Of a stretch of DNA of 64,000 nucleotides, positions 51,970 to 62,637 are shown piece after piece (within the stretch, counting starts at the first letter, position 1; each line of letters opens with the position of its first letter). The translations under genes were made by a program, and so were the position numbers. Below the pieces are notes generated by a model, which saw only the letters and a program-made list of their open reading frames with translations, made no database searches and was not told the origin of the DNA. This DNA is from Cyanidiococcus yangmingshanensis (Eukaryota > Rhodophyta > Bangiophyceae > Cyanidiales > Cyanidiaceae). The stretch lies in NCBI GenBank assembly GCA_013995675.1, contig VWRR01000008.1, positions 248,001-312,000 of the forward strand, written 5' to 3'.

Positions 51970-54900
51970 TCAGTAGGTCTCCAAAATTGGTCGCATCTCC
52001 AAATGCGATTGATCGTTCAGCAGAACGAGCGGTGCTTGACGGTTACTTAGGAGCACTTGACAGAGCTGGCTTGCATCTTCGATCGGGTGCGAGCGCAGCG
52101 TTTGTTGTAGCGCGTGTCTTTGACCAGGGTTCATCCCGCGCATGACCATGATATCCAAATCTGCACATATGGATGCGTCCCAGTGCTTTTGGAAGACAAC
52201 TCCCGGTCGAACGGTCCATGGAGCGTCATCAGTACCGGATGGCTGCGGCGACTCATCCGGTAGGCGCCCTCGTATGCCCAGCAGGAGTAGAGAGGGCGAC
52301 TCTGATTGAAGATCCTCTGCCGAATGCAGATGCTGCATGACGCGTTCCAGATGCTGAAACCAACCATCTGGAAAAGCGAGGGCACGCTCTCCAAATACAG
52401 GTCGTCGATGCTGCAAGAAGATGAGAATGTTTTGGTTCGCGTTTCGGTCTAGTGCCGCGGACATTGCGTTACGAATGCAAGCGGCTCCATCGGGACACAT
52501 CTGCACGGCTTGATGGTGAGCAATCGGCCCATCAGTGGAGCCGACCAGGAAAATGCGCTCCAACCTGTCCAGTGTTGGCGATGCGTCGGCCCAGGCCGAT
52601 GCCAGAGCAGACGACAATGACGCATAGCGGATAAGGGGCCCTGAGGTTGTCTCATTCCCCTCTTGCTCGAGTTCGTCCGCGATAACGATATAAAAGCGCG
52701 CAACCCCGACACCATCAGGGGATGCGTAACTCTCGGGCCCTCTGTCGGGGTTTCGTTTCGCGCCCATCCAGCCACTCCAGCGCACGGATGATACTCCCTG
52801 TTCGACCGTTTCTCGGCTCAGGGGTTGCAGCAACTCGCACGGCGTCCAGGTTCGCGAACGATGCAATCCTGCCCCGAGCCCAGTCGAGGCACAACCGCTG
52901 TGCTCAAAAGCGGAGCGAGCCAGACCGAAAACCGGAAAATCTAGGTAATGCAAGTGAATATCGTATTTGGGAACCTGCTGCGGTGCTCGTGCCTCCGCGA
53001 TTCCGCGCAGGTAATGCTCGACCATGCGCTGCCGCGTCGTCACTGGATAGAAGAATGCCTGCGTGCCGTAAATCCTTGAGTGTTCGAGCCAGGCATATCG
53101 CCAACCCATTCGAGGTCGAGGCCAGTTCTCCGGCACATAGAGCTGGACTACGTAGTTGGAGTTATTTGGAAAGCCGTAGCGCTTGTTCGGCACGAACACC
53201 ATATCGTTCAGATCTTTCTCTACGGAACGGATGGAGCTCAGCACGTTCACCCAAGCGTCATCCGCGACTTTGACATCGTCCTCTAATAGAATCAGGTGGC
53301 GCTCCGGCGAAGCGAAAGCATGTAGACCGCGAAGAGCTGCGTAATAATTCAGCGTCCCTGCAGCATGCCGTCGCTCTTGGAGTTTTTCGAGTGGCAATGC
53401 CCCGGCCTCATGGAGATGTTGCCGAAATTGCTCATTCCATCGATGAATCTTGATTCGGGCAGGGTTATGCTCGTAAACCCTTAGATATTCCTCATCGGCT
53501 GGAAAACCGCTTGCGAACAAATGGATGGCATCGACGAGCTCTCGATCATTTGGCATCGAGGGATCCACACGAGTCGAAGGCAAATATACTGGATCACGCC
53601 AGAAACTCAGTATCAACGATGCCATGGTGGCATAGACCGCTCCGCAAGTTGCGTTGCGAACTGGACATGGTACGAGCGATCGTTGCGTCTCGGCGTTAAG
53701 ACACAATTCATGACTCAGGGCGGTGTAAACCCGCTGTCCATAGATATACCAGACTTGTTGCTGGCCGTTCGGATCATCATGGTTGCTCTCGCAGGGAAGC
53801 AAATCGACGGTTCTCGCTTCCAAATCGGTGACAGAGAGACATAAGGACCGAGGGCCTCGCAACCCCAACTTGCTGATTTGGTCCCCCGAGGATGCATCAG
53901 TGCTATCATTCATATTTGCTTGTCCTTTCAAGTAGCGAATCGTCCCATCTCGCGGACTCAATGGCGGCGTTCTACCAGGCGGGAAACGCGTTCGATTCAG
54001 TTCATCGGCGGGAAACTTGGAAAGCGGTGAATACCGTCGAACAGTGACCAGTCCAATCGTTGATCGGTGGCGATCTCGAAAAGAGAGCGGCACCGCTGAA
54101 AGAGCGTCCAGCGTCGGCGGATCCAGGTCCAAGGATAGGCGACTCATCTGCTGCTTCGTGGCCGCCTCAAGTCGAAGGGGAAGCGGCTCAAGGTGCCAGG
54201 GCACGAGCTCAGGCGCGCTCGGGCCAGCACCATGGCCGCAAAGCATACCAGAACAACCGCTTGATGATGGCCTCAGGCTCTTTGCTCGATAACGTCCCAT
54301 CCAGCGCCATGACGGGGCAATCCGAAAGCGCACACTCTCACGAAAGAGCGTGGAATTCTTTCGCTCGTCCCAAACGATACAGTTCTGGTCCCCCAGAACA
54401 AGTTGCCAGTTCTTTGTTTCAAGCCCAAGACACTCACCGGTACCCACTCGTCGCCAGATGCTCTCTTCGGGACTCGAGCGAAGCACGTGCTTCCACAGCT
54501 CCAGGTGTGTGTAGCCCGCCAAAGTCCCACCAGCGTGTCTGCTGGCCACCAACTCGCTCCCGTAACCAGCCTCTTCGTCCGCCGGACAAGAGTGTACGTA
54601 CACCAGCGCGGAAGAGCCGATGGGCTCGGCGTCGACGCTCGCCACCACCAGACAGCCCCGAAGTTGTTCCTCTATCTGCCCTGAACGCCCTATGAGCCTT
54701 GCTGTTATCACGCCGAGTGAACCTGACGTAGGCATGACCTCTATCCTACGACCCGCGTTTCCATTATCGACGGCCGTCAATATTTTGCGGACGACTCGTA
54801 GCTTCTCGGTAGGTGGCAGCCCATTCGATTCATCAGGCGGACCGCCGAAACGCCAGCGACTCAACAGCAAAATCAACAACAGCGCCAGCAAACCACCGAT

Positions 54901-55071
54901 AGTCCTCCTTCGCCACACATAACGCTTTCGTTGGTACCGAATGAAGTAGCGTCTTAGCGCTGAACGCAGTAGCATTCTGCCGTTCGGATGGGACTTTACT
55001 TCAAAAAAGTACCAATGAAGCGAACGTAACCGTGCTCGTCTCAACAGCATAAATAGTTTTGGTTTCCGCAT
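51970..55071 (-). CDS. Type II membrane glycosyltransferase-like protein with ricin-type lectin segments
   Basis: An intact 1,033-residue frame from a good ATG. A basic cytosolic tail (residues 1-56, many Arg) precedes one membrane helix (57-71, TIGGLLALLLILLLSRW), the layout of a Golgi type II protein. Two lumenal segments resemble ricin-type beta-trefoil repeats: about 205-240 (GECLGLETKNWQLVLGDQNC) and about 405-475 (SLCLSVTD...QQQVWYIYG...LCLNAE, with a QxW-type motif). The region 575-700 contains an acidic metal-site motif, RHLILLEDDVKVADDAW (EDD at 597-599), followed by hydrophobic strands and Trp/Tyr-rich blocks, as in GT-A glycosyltransferases that carry an EDD, such as the GnT-IV type. 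The last 230 residues are unassigned. Exact family and donor sugar are unknown. Divergent from CAP with about 100 bp between starts. Confidence 0.65.
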   Translation of the reverse strand: MRKPKLFMLLRRARLRSLHWYFFEVKSHPNGRMLLRSALRRYFIRYQRKRYVWRRRTIGGLLALLLILLLSRWRFGGPPDESNGLPPTEKLRVVRKILTAVDNGNAGRRIEVMPTSGSLGVITARLIGRSGQIEEQLRGCLVVASVDAEPIGSSALVYVHSCPADEEAGYGSELVASRHAGGTLAGYTHLELWKHVLRSSPEESIWRRVGTGECLGLETKNWQLVLGDQNCIVWDERKNSTLFRESVRFRIAPSWRWMGRYRAKSLRPSSSGCSGMLCGHGAGPSAPELVPWHLEPLPLRLEAATKQQMSRLSLDLDPPTLDALSAVPLSFRDRHRSTIGLVTVRRYSPLSKFPADELNRTRFPPGRTPPLSPRDGTIRYLKGQANMNDSTDASSGDQISKLGLRGPRSLCLSVTDLEARTVDLLPCESNHDDPNGQQQVWYIYGQRVYTALSHELCLNAETQRSLVPCPVRNATCGAVYATMASLILSFWRDPVYLPSTRVDPSMPNDRELVDAIHLFASGFPADEEYLRVYEHNPARIKIHRWNEQFRQHLHEAGALPLEKLQERRHAAGTLNYYAALRGLHAFASPERHLILLEDDVKVADDAWVNVLSSIRSVEKDLNDMVFVPNKRYGFPNNSNYVVQLYVPENWPRPRMGWRYAWLEHSRIYGTQAFFYPVTTRQRMVEHYLRGIAEARAPQQVPKYDIHLHYLDFPVFGLARSAFEHSGCASTGLGAGLHRSRTWTPCELLQPLSRETVEQGVSSVRWSGWMGAKRNPDRGPESYASPDGVGVARFYIVIADELEQEGNETTSGPLIRYASLSSALASAWADASPTLDRLERIFLVGSTDGPIAHHQAVQMCPDGAACIRNAMSAALDRNANQNILIFLQHRRPVFGERALAFPDGWFQHLERVMQHLHSAEDLQSESPSLLLLGIRGRLPDESPQPSGTDDAPWTVRPGVVFQKHWDASICADLDIMVMRGMNPGQRHALQQTLRSHPIEDASQLCQVLLSNRQAPLVLLNDQSHLEMRPILETY

Positions 55072-55172
55072 GAATTTGTTGAGGCCATCGCGCGCCTCAG
55101 TGCTGTCCTGCGATCGATTGGACGCGTGTCCATAGCATTCGAATTTCTCCCTCTAAAGGAGGCCGTTTAAAG

Positions 55173-56485
55173 ATGGTTTCTAGTTCGCTTCAAGAAGCGT
55201 TACAGCCGCATCCTTCTGGCGTTACGAGAAGAGGCCGACCGTCACTGTCGTAAGTGTCGTTCTGAAGTGGTGCTCTTAAAGGAGGCCGTAGCGACTGTGT
55301 CGGCGTTGTTGGCGCTCGAGGAAGGTGCGTTGGAGGGGTCGTCCACAGCTGAGGCCAGGCCCAAGTTACAGAAAAGGGTCTATTTTCAAACAGCACAGTG
55401 TGCGAGTCTGGGTCCTGATTCTCCTGTTGCAGTTGTTTCGAAGGCTCTACGGTGGTATGAAGTTGAGGAGCCGGAAACGCTCTTTCAGCGGTGTGCTCAA
55501 GAGCTTGCGCGGTTGCCGCTTCGAGACGGTCGCACGAGCGATTACGTCACGCACGCGCGCAGCTTGCTAGAGGCACTGCAAGTCTACGCTCAGCACTATC
55601 GAGAGCGTGGGCCTGCTGCAAAAGAAGCGGTTGGAGGACTCCGGCACGAGTGAGAAGCTGGAAACGCCATCTCTGGCTCTGGCGTCAGCTGAAGCCGTTT
55701 CGGCGCCGCCGACACCACCACCACCACCACCAGGTTCAACCTTAAGCTCACCAACGGAGGCTGAACCTGACCAAGCGCCTGGACGAGTGGCTTCAACGGG
55801 GGATAAGGAGGCGTTTCTGGCCGAGATTCAACAGGCTGGCGAGTCTATCACGAAAATGTTGCGGCGATCCCGTCCCGAGCCGAGCAGTACGCACGCCGCC
55901 GATCAAAACATCGGCGATACCCGGCCGTCGGAGGAAACGTCGTCCGTGGTGGCAGCCGGAGCGTCTGATGCCCCCCTGCTCCAGTTCGAGCGAGCATCGA
56001 ACCGATGGCGCGTGGAGCGTTATCGGGCCTTCTCCGAGGAGCCGCTCCAGATCTCTATCTGTCACCCGCGAGAGTCCGTCTACATATATCGATGCGAAAG
56101 ACAGAATATCCGCATTCGCAACAAGTGCAACACGGTGATGCTGGACGCATGCAAAAACGTTGGTCTTCTCCTGGATAGCGTGGTTTCGGCGATAGAGCTT
56201 GTTCGATGCAGTCGCTGCAAACTTCAGTTTAACGGAGACGTGCCATCCATATCCATCGACAATTCAGACAGCATTGCCTTGCTAGGGACGCCCGGCCAAG
56301 TGATCACGTGCTGTGCTACTGAAGTCACGATCGTTGAGGCTGTCGGCGAGACAGATCGTGAAACCGCCCTCCCGCAGCAGTTCATCACCCGTCGGCAGGC
56401 TATTGATCAGCAGTCGGCCTCGAATGATTCGGCATCAGCGTTCCGGTGGATCACCGAGCCGCTCACCCATTCGGGCGCTGAATGA
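55173..56485 (+). CDS. CAP: Adenylyl-cyclase-associated protein (CAP/Srv2), frame broken
   Basis: Actin-monomer recycling protein. The C-terminal CARP beta-helix domain is clear (WRVERYRAFSEEPLQISI, ESVYIYRCERQNIRIRNKCNTVMLDACKNVGLLLDSVVSAIELVRC, LQFNGDVPSISIDNSDSIALL). Ahead of it come a polyproline tract (PPTPPPPPPG) and a WH2-like AGESITKMLRRSRPE segment, in the correct CAP order. The helical N-terminal part lies in another frame (about 55174-55650, with RYSRILLALREEADRHCRKCRSEV and LQVYAQHYRERGPAAKEAV). The frame changes once between about 55600 and 55650. A second change near the start is likely, because the ATG at 55173 is one frame off. The stop overlaps the phytoene synthase stop region by 23 bp on the opposite strand. 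Confidence 0.8.
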
Positions 56486-58099
56486 AGCCGCGATCGAAGG
56501 GACCCCAGAGACGCCCCAACCAGGTTCCCTCGGTGTCCTGGACGCGCAGCCAGGATACCGGCAAGGTGAGCGCTTTCTTGAGCTTAGAGACGTATGCACG
56601 ACGGTGGAAATTATCATAGTCATTCTCTTCGATAGCGTCCAAGATTTGGCGATACATGTCGAGGGAGGCACGAATCGGCAACCGGGCGTCGGGGTGCAAC
56701 TTGGCGATACCGTGCTCTGCCGTTCGATAATAGGCACGCACTCGGGCGATCTGGAACTTGATCAGCTCCTGGTACCTGTCGTTCACGACGCCAGAGAAGA
56801 GCTCCTCCTCACTATAGCCGAAATGACGCATTTCCTCCAATGGCAAGTAGATGCGTCCTCGTAGGGCATCTTCGCCGACGTCACGTAGAATGTTGGTCAA
56901 TTGCAGTGCAATGCCGAGTGCGATGGCCGGTTCAACGGCCTCGGCCTCGCTGGTGCAGCGTTCGGGATCAATGCTGAGAATGGGTAGCGCCATCAGGCCT
57001 ACCGGTTCCTGCCACGCGATAACAGTACAAATAGAGTTCATCGAAGGTTTCATAACGAGCTCGATCTACATCCATGAGCATGCCCTGAATCATGTCACGA
57101 AATGGGTCCATGCGCAGACTGGGGAATTTCCGGACCGTGTCAGAGAGCGCAAGTTCAAGCGCATCTCGGGGATATCCCGACCACACTCGTTGCAGACGCC
57201 GTTCCCATTTGGTGAGGGTTTGTCGTAGACTTTCGTCGCGCTGACGAACACGCGGCCCGTCAACCAAGTCAGTCCGTTCGACGGCACCAGACATAGACCG
57301 CCCAGATGGCATCTCGCTTCCATTTTGGGAGAAACAGGGTTCCCAGGTAAAAGGTTTTCGCGAAAATGGCAGTGATTCGACCGCATTCTTTGTAAGCTTG
57401 TTGAAGCAGCCTCTTTCTCCGTCGCAGAAATGCTAATCGCCGCTCGAGATGAGACAGCCCAATAGCCCCCGTGGTCGTATCCCATGGGAACACTCGCTTT
57501 GGCATCGTATTCGGCAGCGGTATAAACATGCTGTCCATTTGTTTCCCGTCCTCGTCGTTCGCGTCGTTGTCATCACCATCCTCACGTTTCGTCTCAGCGT
57601 CCAGCTCCGAGCCAACGGAGGTCAGATTCCGGTCGGTAACTTCCGTCGCCCAAACAGGCTCGGCATATCCCGGCGAACTGACCACGGAATCATCATCAGA
57701 TCGAAACGATCGAATGGCACGCTCCAAAATCCCGTAAGGATGAAGTACTTTGCCAGAGGCGGACCTCGGCGCACTTTTTACGGCGTCCTTGTCGGAGCGA
57801 TCGGCTCGACTCGCTCGGTCGCGATCACCGCCGCCTGTTTCACCTCCAATACCGTCACCGTTCTTACCACTACCAATGTTATTGCCGCCAGGGTGTTCTG
57901 AAAAGCGGGTCCAGTCACCGTCTGTAGGCGAGCGAGCTCCTAACTCTGCGCTCAACAGACGACGCTCCCGTTTCGGCTGTCGCACAGACCGATAAGCGCT
58001 TCGCCTCTTCTCGACACCGTCACCCAGTTGACTTCGGTGAGCAACATCACAAGAGGCTTGTGCTTGTCCAGTAGGCGGTTCTGTGCATAGCAACCACAT
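56463..58099 (-). CDS. PSY: Phytoene synthase, frame broken twice
   Basis: Condenses two geranylgeranyl diphosphates to phytoene, the entry to carotenoids in the plastid. Both aspartate-rich motifs are present: WCRRTD-DLVDGP (frame junction near 57269) and [71 protein letters not shown] (second junction near 57010) and WLRVQDTEG complete the family pattern. Ignoring one T and one G restores the frame. The N-terminus has about 170 extra residues: a Ser/Arg-rich leader, then a Gly/Asp/Glu-rich acidic region ([12 protein letters not shown]), long for a transit peptide. First in-frame ATG is 58099; a different frame with ATG at 58284 (MSASNALQRAAG) could be the true start if a further indel lies between. 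Confidence 0.88.
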
Positions 58100-58751
58100 G
58101 AAACCGAAACCAAACACCAGCAACGTTTTTCAGCGACACGAGCGTAGCAGCGCTTAGAACGCCACCCTCGAGGGTGACCAATACGAGCAACCGATCGATC
58201 GTATCGCCGAGGCGATGGCGACGCCGCCGCCTGCGATCCGCCAACTGTGCCAGCAGCTCGCTGCAGCGCGTTGGATGCACTCATGAACAGCGATGCTAGT
58301 GTCCGTTGCTGTCCTTCTGATTGACCGTAGGTTTCTCCGGAATGTTTAGGACAGCATCATTGGTCGAAAGTCCTGGTCAGGCAGCTTGAGGGCCTGATCT
58401 GCGGCGGTGATGGATGATGTTCGAATCTGTGAAAAGCAAGCGCTAGGGGGCATTCGCGTTCGTTCATCCGTCCGAGCGATCTTTCTGTGTAACGATCGTA
58501 GCGTTCTTGGTGACAGTCCAACCATCTGGACAGCAGTATTTGATTGATCCCTTGATATCGGTCAGTCGATGGGATGGCTATAACTTTGGTGCTCGTAATC
58601 GAAAAACGGAAATTGGATTTAGGCGACACAATGCACACGCGAAACCGTATGAGGAACGCAGTAAACAACAGACTATCGTACATCGAACCTTGAGAAACAT
58701 GTCTGATCATTTCTTTCCCCGCCGTCCACAATTTGAAGGCAGTGCTGATGC
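58100..58751. other. Intergenic between PSY and GAPDH copy 1
   Basis: Contains the possible extra PSY N-terminal codons (57952-58284 frame). Otherwise only an unconvincing minus-strand frame at 58357-58815 that overlaps the GAPDH end. Confidence 0.35.
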
Positions 58752-60209
<1,458 letters not shown>

Positions 60210-61262
60210 TCAGAGGGCGCTGTCTTCGCTACTGGCAACAGAGTGATCGATCTGGGCCATGTATGCTATCAGCTCAACCAGCCGATTGCTGTAGCCCCAT
60301 TCGTTGTCGTACCACGCCACGATTTTCACAAATGTAGGGGAGAGCACGATGCTCGCCTCTGCATCGAACACCGTCGAAAAAGCCGAATGGGCCATATCAG
60401 TGGCCACAACAGCATCGTCTGTGTATCCTACAATGCCTCGATAGGATGGATGCTCCGAAGCAGCACGCATCACTTCACACAATGTCGACAACGTGACCGG
60501 TCTCTGCAAAACAGCGGTGAAATCCACGATAGAGACCACTGCAAGTGGCACTCGATAGGCAAGACCAGTGATCTTACCCTCTAGTTTCGGATAGACTTTG
60601 CCGACAGCACGAGCTGCACCCGTACTGGTCGGAATGACGTTACCCAATGCGGAACGTCCACGTCGCCAATCTTTATTGCTGGGTCCATCCACGGTCCGCT
60701 GCGTGCCTGTCACTGCATGAATCGTGCTCATCAAACCGTGCTCGATGCCGAAATGCTCATCCAGGATCTTCGCCAAAGGAGCGAGGCAGTTGGTCGTACA
60801 GGATGCGTTGGAGACAACGTCCATCGAGGGATCATACTCCGAATGATTCACGCCAACCACGAACATCGGCACATCTTTTGCTGGTGCAGAAACGATGACT
60901 TTTCGCGCGCCTGCGTTTAGGTGCTTCGCTGCACCCTCGCGCGTCGTAAACTTTCCACTGGCCTCAACGACGTATTCCGCACCAACCTGCTGCCATGGTA
61001 TGTCTACGGGGTTGGTGAACGCGAAACAACGAATGGATTGTCCATTGACCACGATCTGGTCGGCCTCGACGTTGACGTCACCGACAAAACGCCCTTGGGC
61101 GGTGTCGTGGGTCAGCAAATATGCTACATAAGCCGGATCTGAGCCAATGAAAGGGTCATTGATCGCCACTACCTGGATCGACCCAGTCTCTAATGCCGCA
61201 CGAAGCACAAGCCTTCCAATCCTTCCGAAACCATTCACGCCAGCCCGAGGTGTGGAGCTCAT
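60210..61262 (-). CDS. GAPC: Cytosolic-type GAPDH, copy 2, intact
   Basis: A 350-residue NAD-type GAPDH from ATG 61262 ([27 protein letters not shown]). NDPFIGSDPAYVAYLL, catalytic [45 protein letters not shown] and [15 protein letters not shown] are all present. The NDPF Asp indicates NAD use; there is no plastid GapA/B-type extension or C-terminal Cys pair. Compared with copy 1 it has many substitutions (for example LTHDTAQG for LKYDSTHG and VEASGKF for VESTGVF), so the duplication is not recent. A short C-terminal tail (SVASSEDSAL) exceeds the usual end. Confidence 0.96.
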   Translation of the reverse strand: MSSTPRAGVNGFGRIGRLVLRAALETGSIQVVAINDPFIGSDPAYVAYLLTHDTAQGRFVGDVNVEADQIVVNGQSIRCFAFTNPVDIPWQQVGAEYVVEASGKFTTREGAAKHLNAGARKVIVSAPAKDVPMFVVGVNHSEYDPSMDVVSNASCTTNCLAPLAKILDEHFGIEHGLMSTIHAVTGTQRTVDGPSNKDWRRGRSALGNVIPTSTGAARAVGKVYPKLEGKITGLAYRVPLAVVSIVDFTAVLQRPVTLSTLCEVMRAASEHPSYRGIVGYTDDAVVATDMAHSAFSTVFDAEASIVLSPTFVKIVAWYDNEWGYSNRLVELIAYMAQIDHSVASSEDSAL

Positions 61263-62637
61263 TTTAACGCAACAATAGACCAAAATTCAACAGAACTCTG
61301 AATAAAGAACACCAATAGAATCCACCATGATCTATTCTATGCGGGATGGACGACAGACGGATCTCGGTGCATGTCCGCGACGACGGTGACCACTCGCGCA
61401 TGCTTCATGCGGATCGCGCGACTCGAATCCATGCCTCGCTGGGGAATGTGGTGCACGCCCAGTCGGGCACGTTCCCTTCCCGGGCACGCGATGGATCTCT
61501 CCCGTGTTGGTCTGAGTTGCGCGCGCGCACGCAAGTCTGTCTCGTTGCCGAGACGTGCTGTTCAAGGCTCGGGCGTGGTGTTCGCATGGCCGATGGGTCG
61601 ACCCTATCGGGGTGAATTCAAGCACAAAACATTGCGCAAGCGTTTGACAATTAGATGTGCTTGTTTATCGCTCTACCGGGAACTCGCGGTCCAAAAAGCA
61701 GTGAGAAATAGCCTCCGTAAACTACGTTGATCGGGAATACCTTCGCGGGAGTACTTATTCAGTGTCTTGTATCTTCTGGAGCCAGGATACGTTTCGACGG
61801 CATTTCATAAGAACATTGGTTCGCGCGCTTGGCCGATGTGTCGGAATTCGTACATCGCGGTCGCCATGCCGCGCAAACGCCACTCGAGGTCAAGGAACTT
61901 GATCCAATCCCTACCGAATCGCTGGTCATTCACGATCAGGTACGCGGATCATTTCCCCTGGTACAACCGATGGGCGAGATACCGGCAACGAGCCTTTACG
62001 GCCACCGAAGTCAGTCACGCTGGGTTGTGTGACACCTATCACAAGCACACGCATCCGTGCGTTTCCCCGACGGTTTCCGTAACGTGCATCAGATCTGCAT
62101 CCATCGTATAAACGAGCGTCGTCGTTTCGCAAGACGATGTGCACTGCGATCTGTCATTATCGCCGTTCTCAACAACCAAGACGCCGTATTTAGAGCAGTT
62201 CCGTACATATCTGGTCCACATGGCGATCGAGCTGACTCCGACACCCGCTCTCGTCCGCTTCGTCAGTGACTCGTGCGCGCTGTGCCCGTCACGACGCTGG
62301 GCGCGCACGCCACCACGATCCAAGCCCCCTGGCCGTGCGCGTCGATCGAGGCGTCACTGTATTTGTCAGCGATGCGCGTCGCTTCCTCGGCGACGTGACA
62401 GCACCGTCTCGTTCGTCGCGCCGCACTCGTCCGAGCGCCATCACGTGCGTCGTCTGCGTGTTCGAACGGGTGTATTCGTTCGGTACGGGTGCGACCGCAC
62501 AAGTCGTCGAGACGCTGTCATATAGGATGTTCGAAAGACATTGATTTATCTCATCAAGAATATTTCACGGTGTATGCTTGTGATTGACGAGCACGTTTTC
62601 GTGTTTCAAAGACCGCTTTTGTGAAAGGAAAACGCTC
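61263..62637. other. Divergent intergenic region, 1.4 kb
   Basis: Between GAPDH copy 2 (-) and the mitochondrial carrier (+). GC-rich segments at 61350-61600 and 62270-62520 carry overlapping frames on both strands without motifs. No tRNA or repeat recognised. Confidence 0.4.

Noticed and set aside
61346-61620. tRNA-like T-arm near GACTCGAATCC
   Set aside because: No acceptor or anticodon stem can be drawn around it on either strand.
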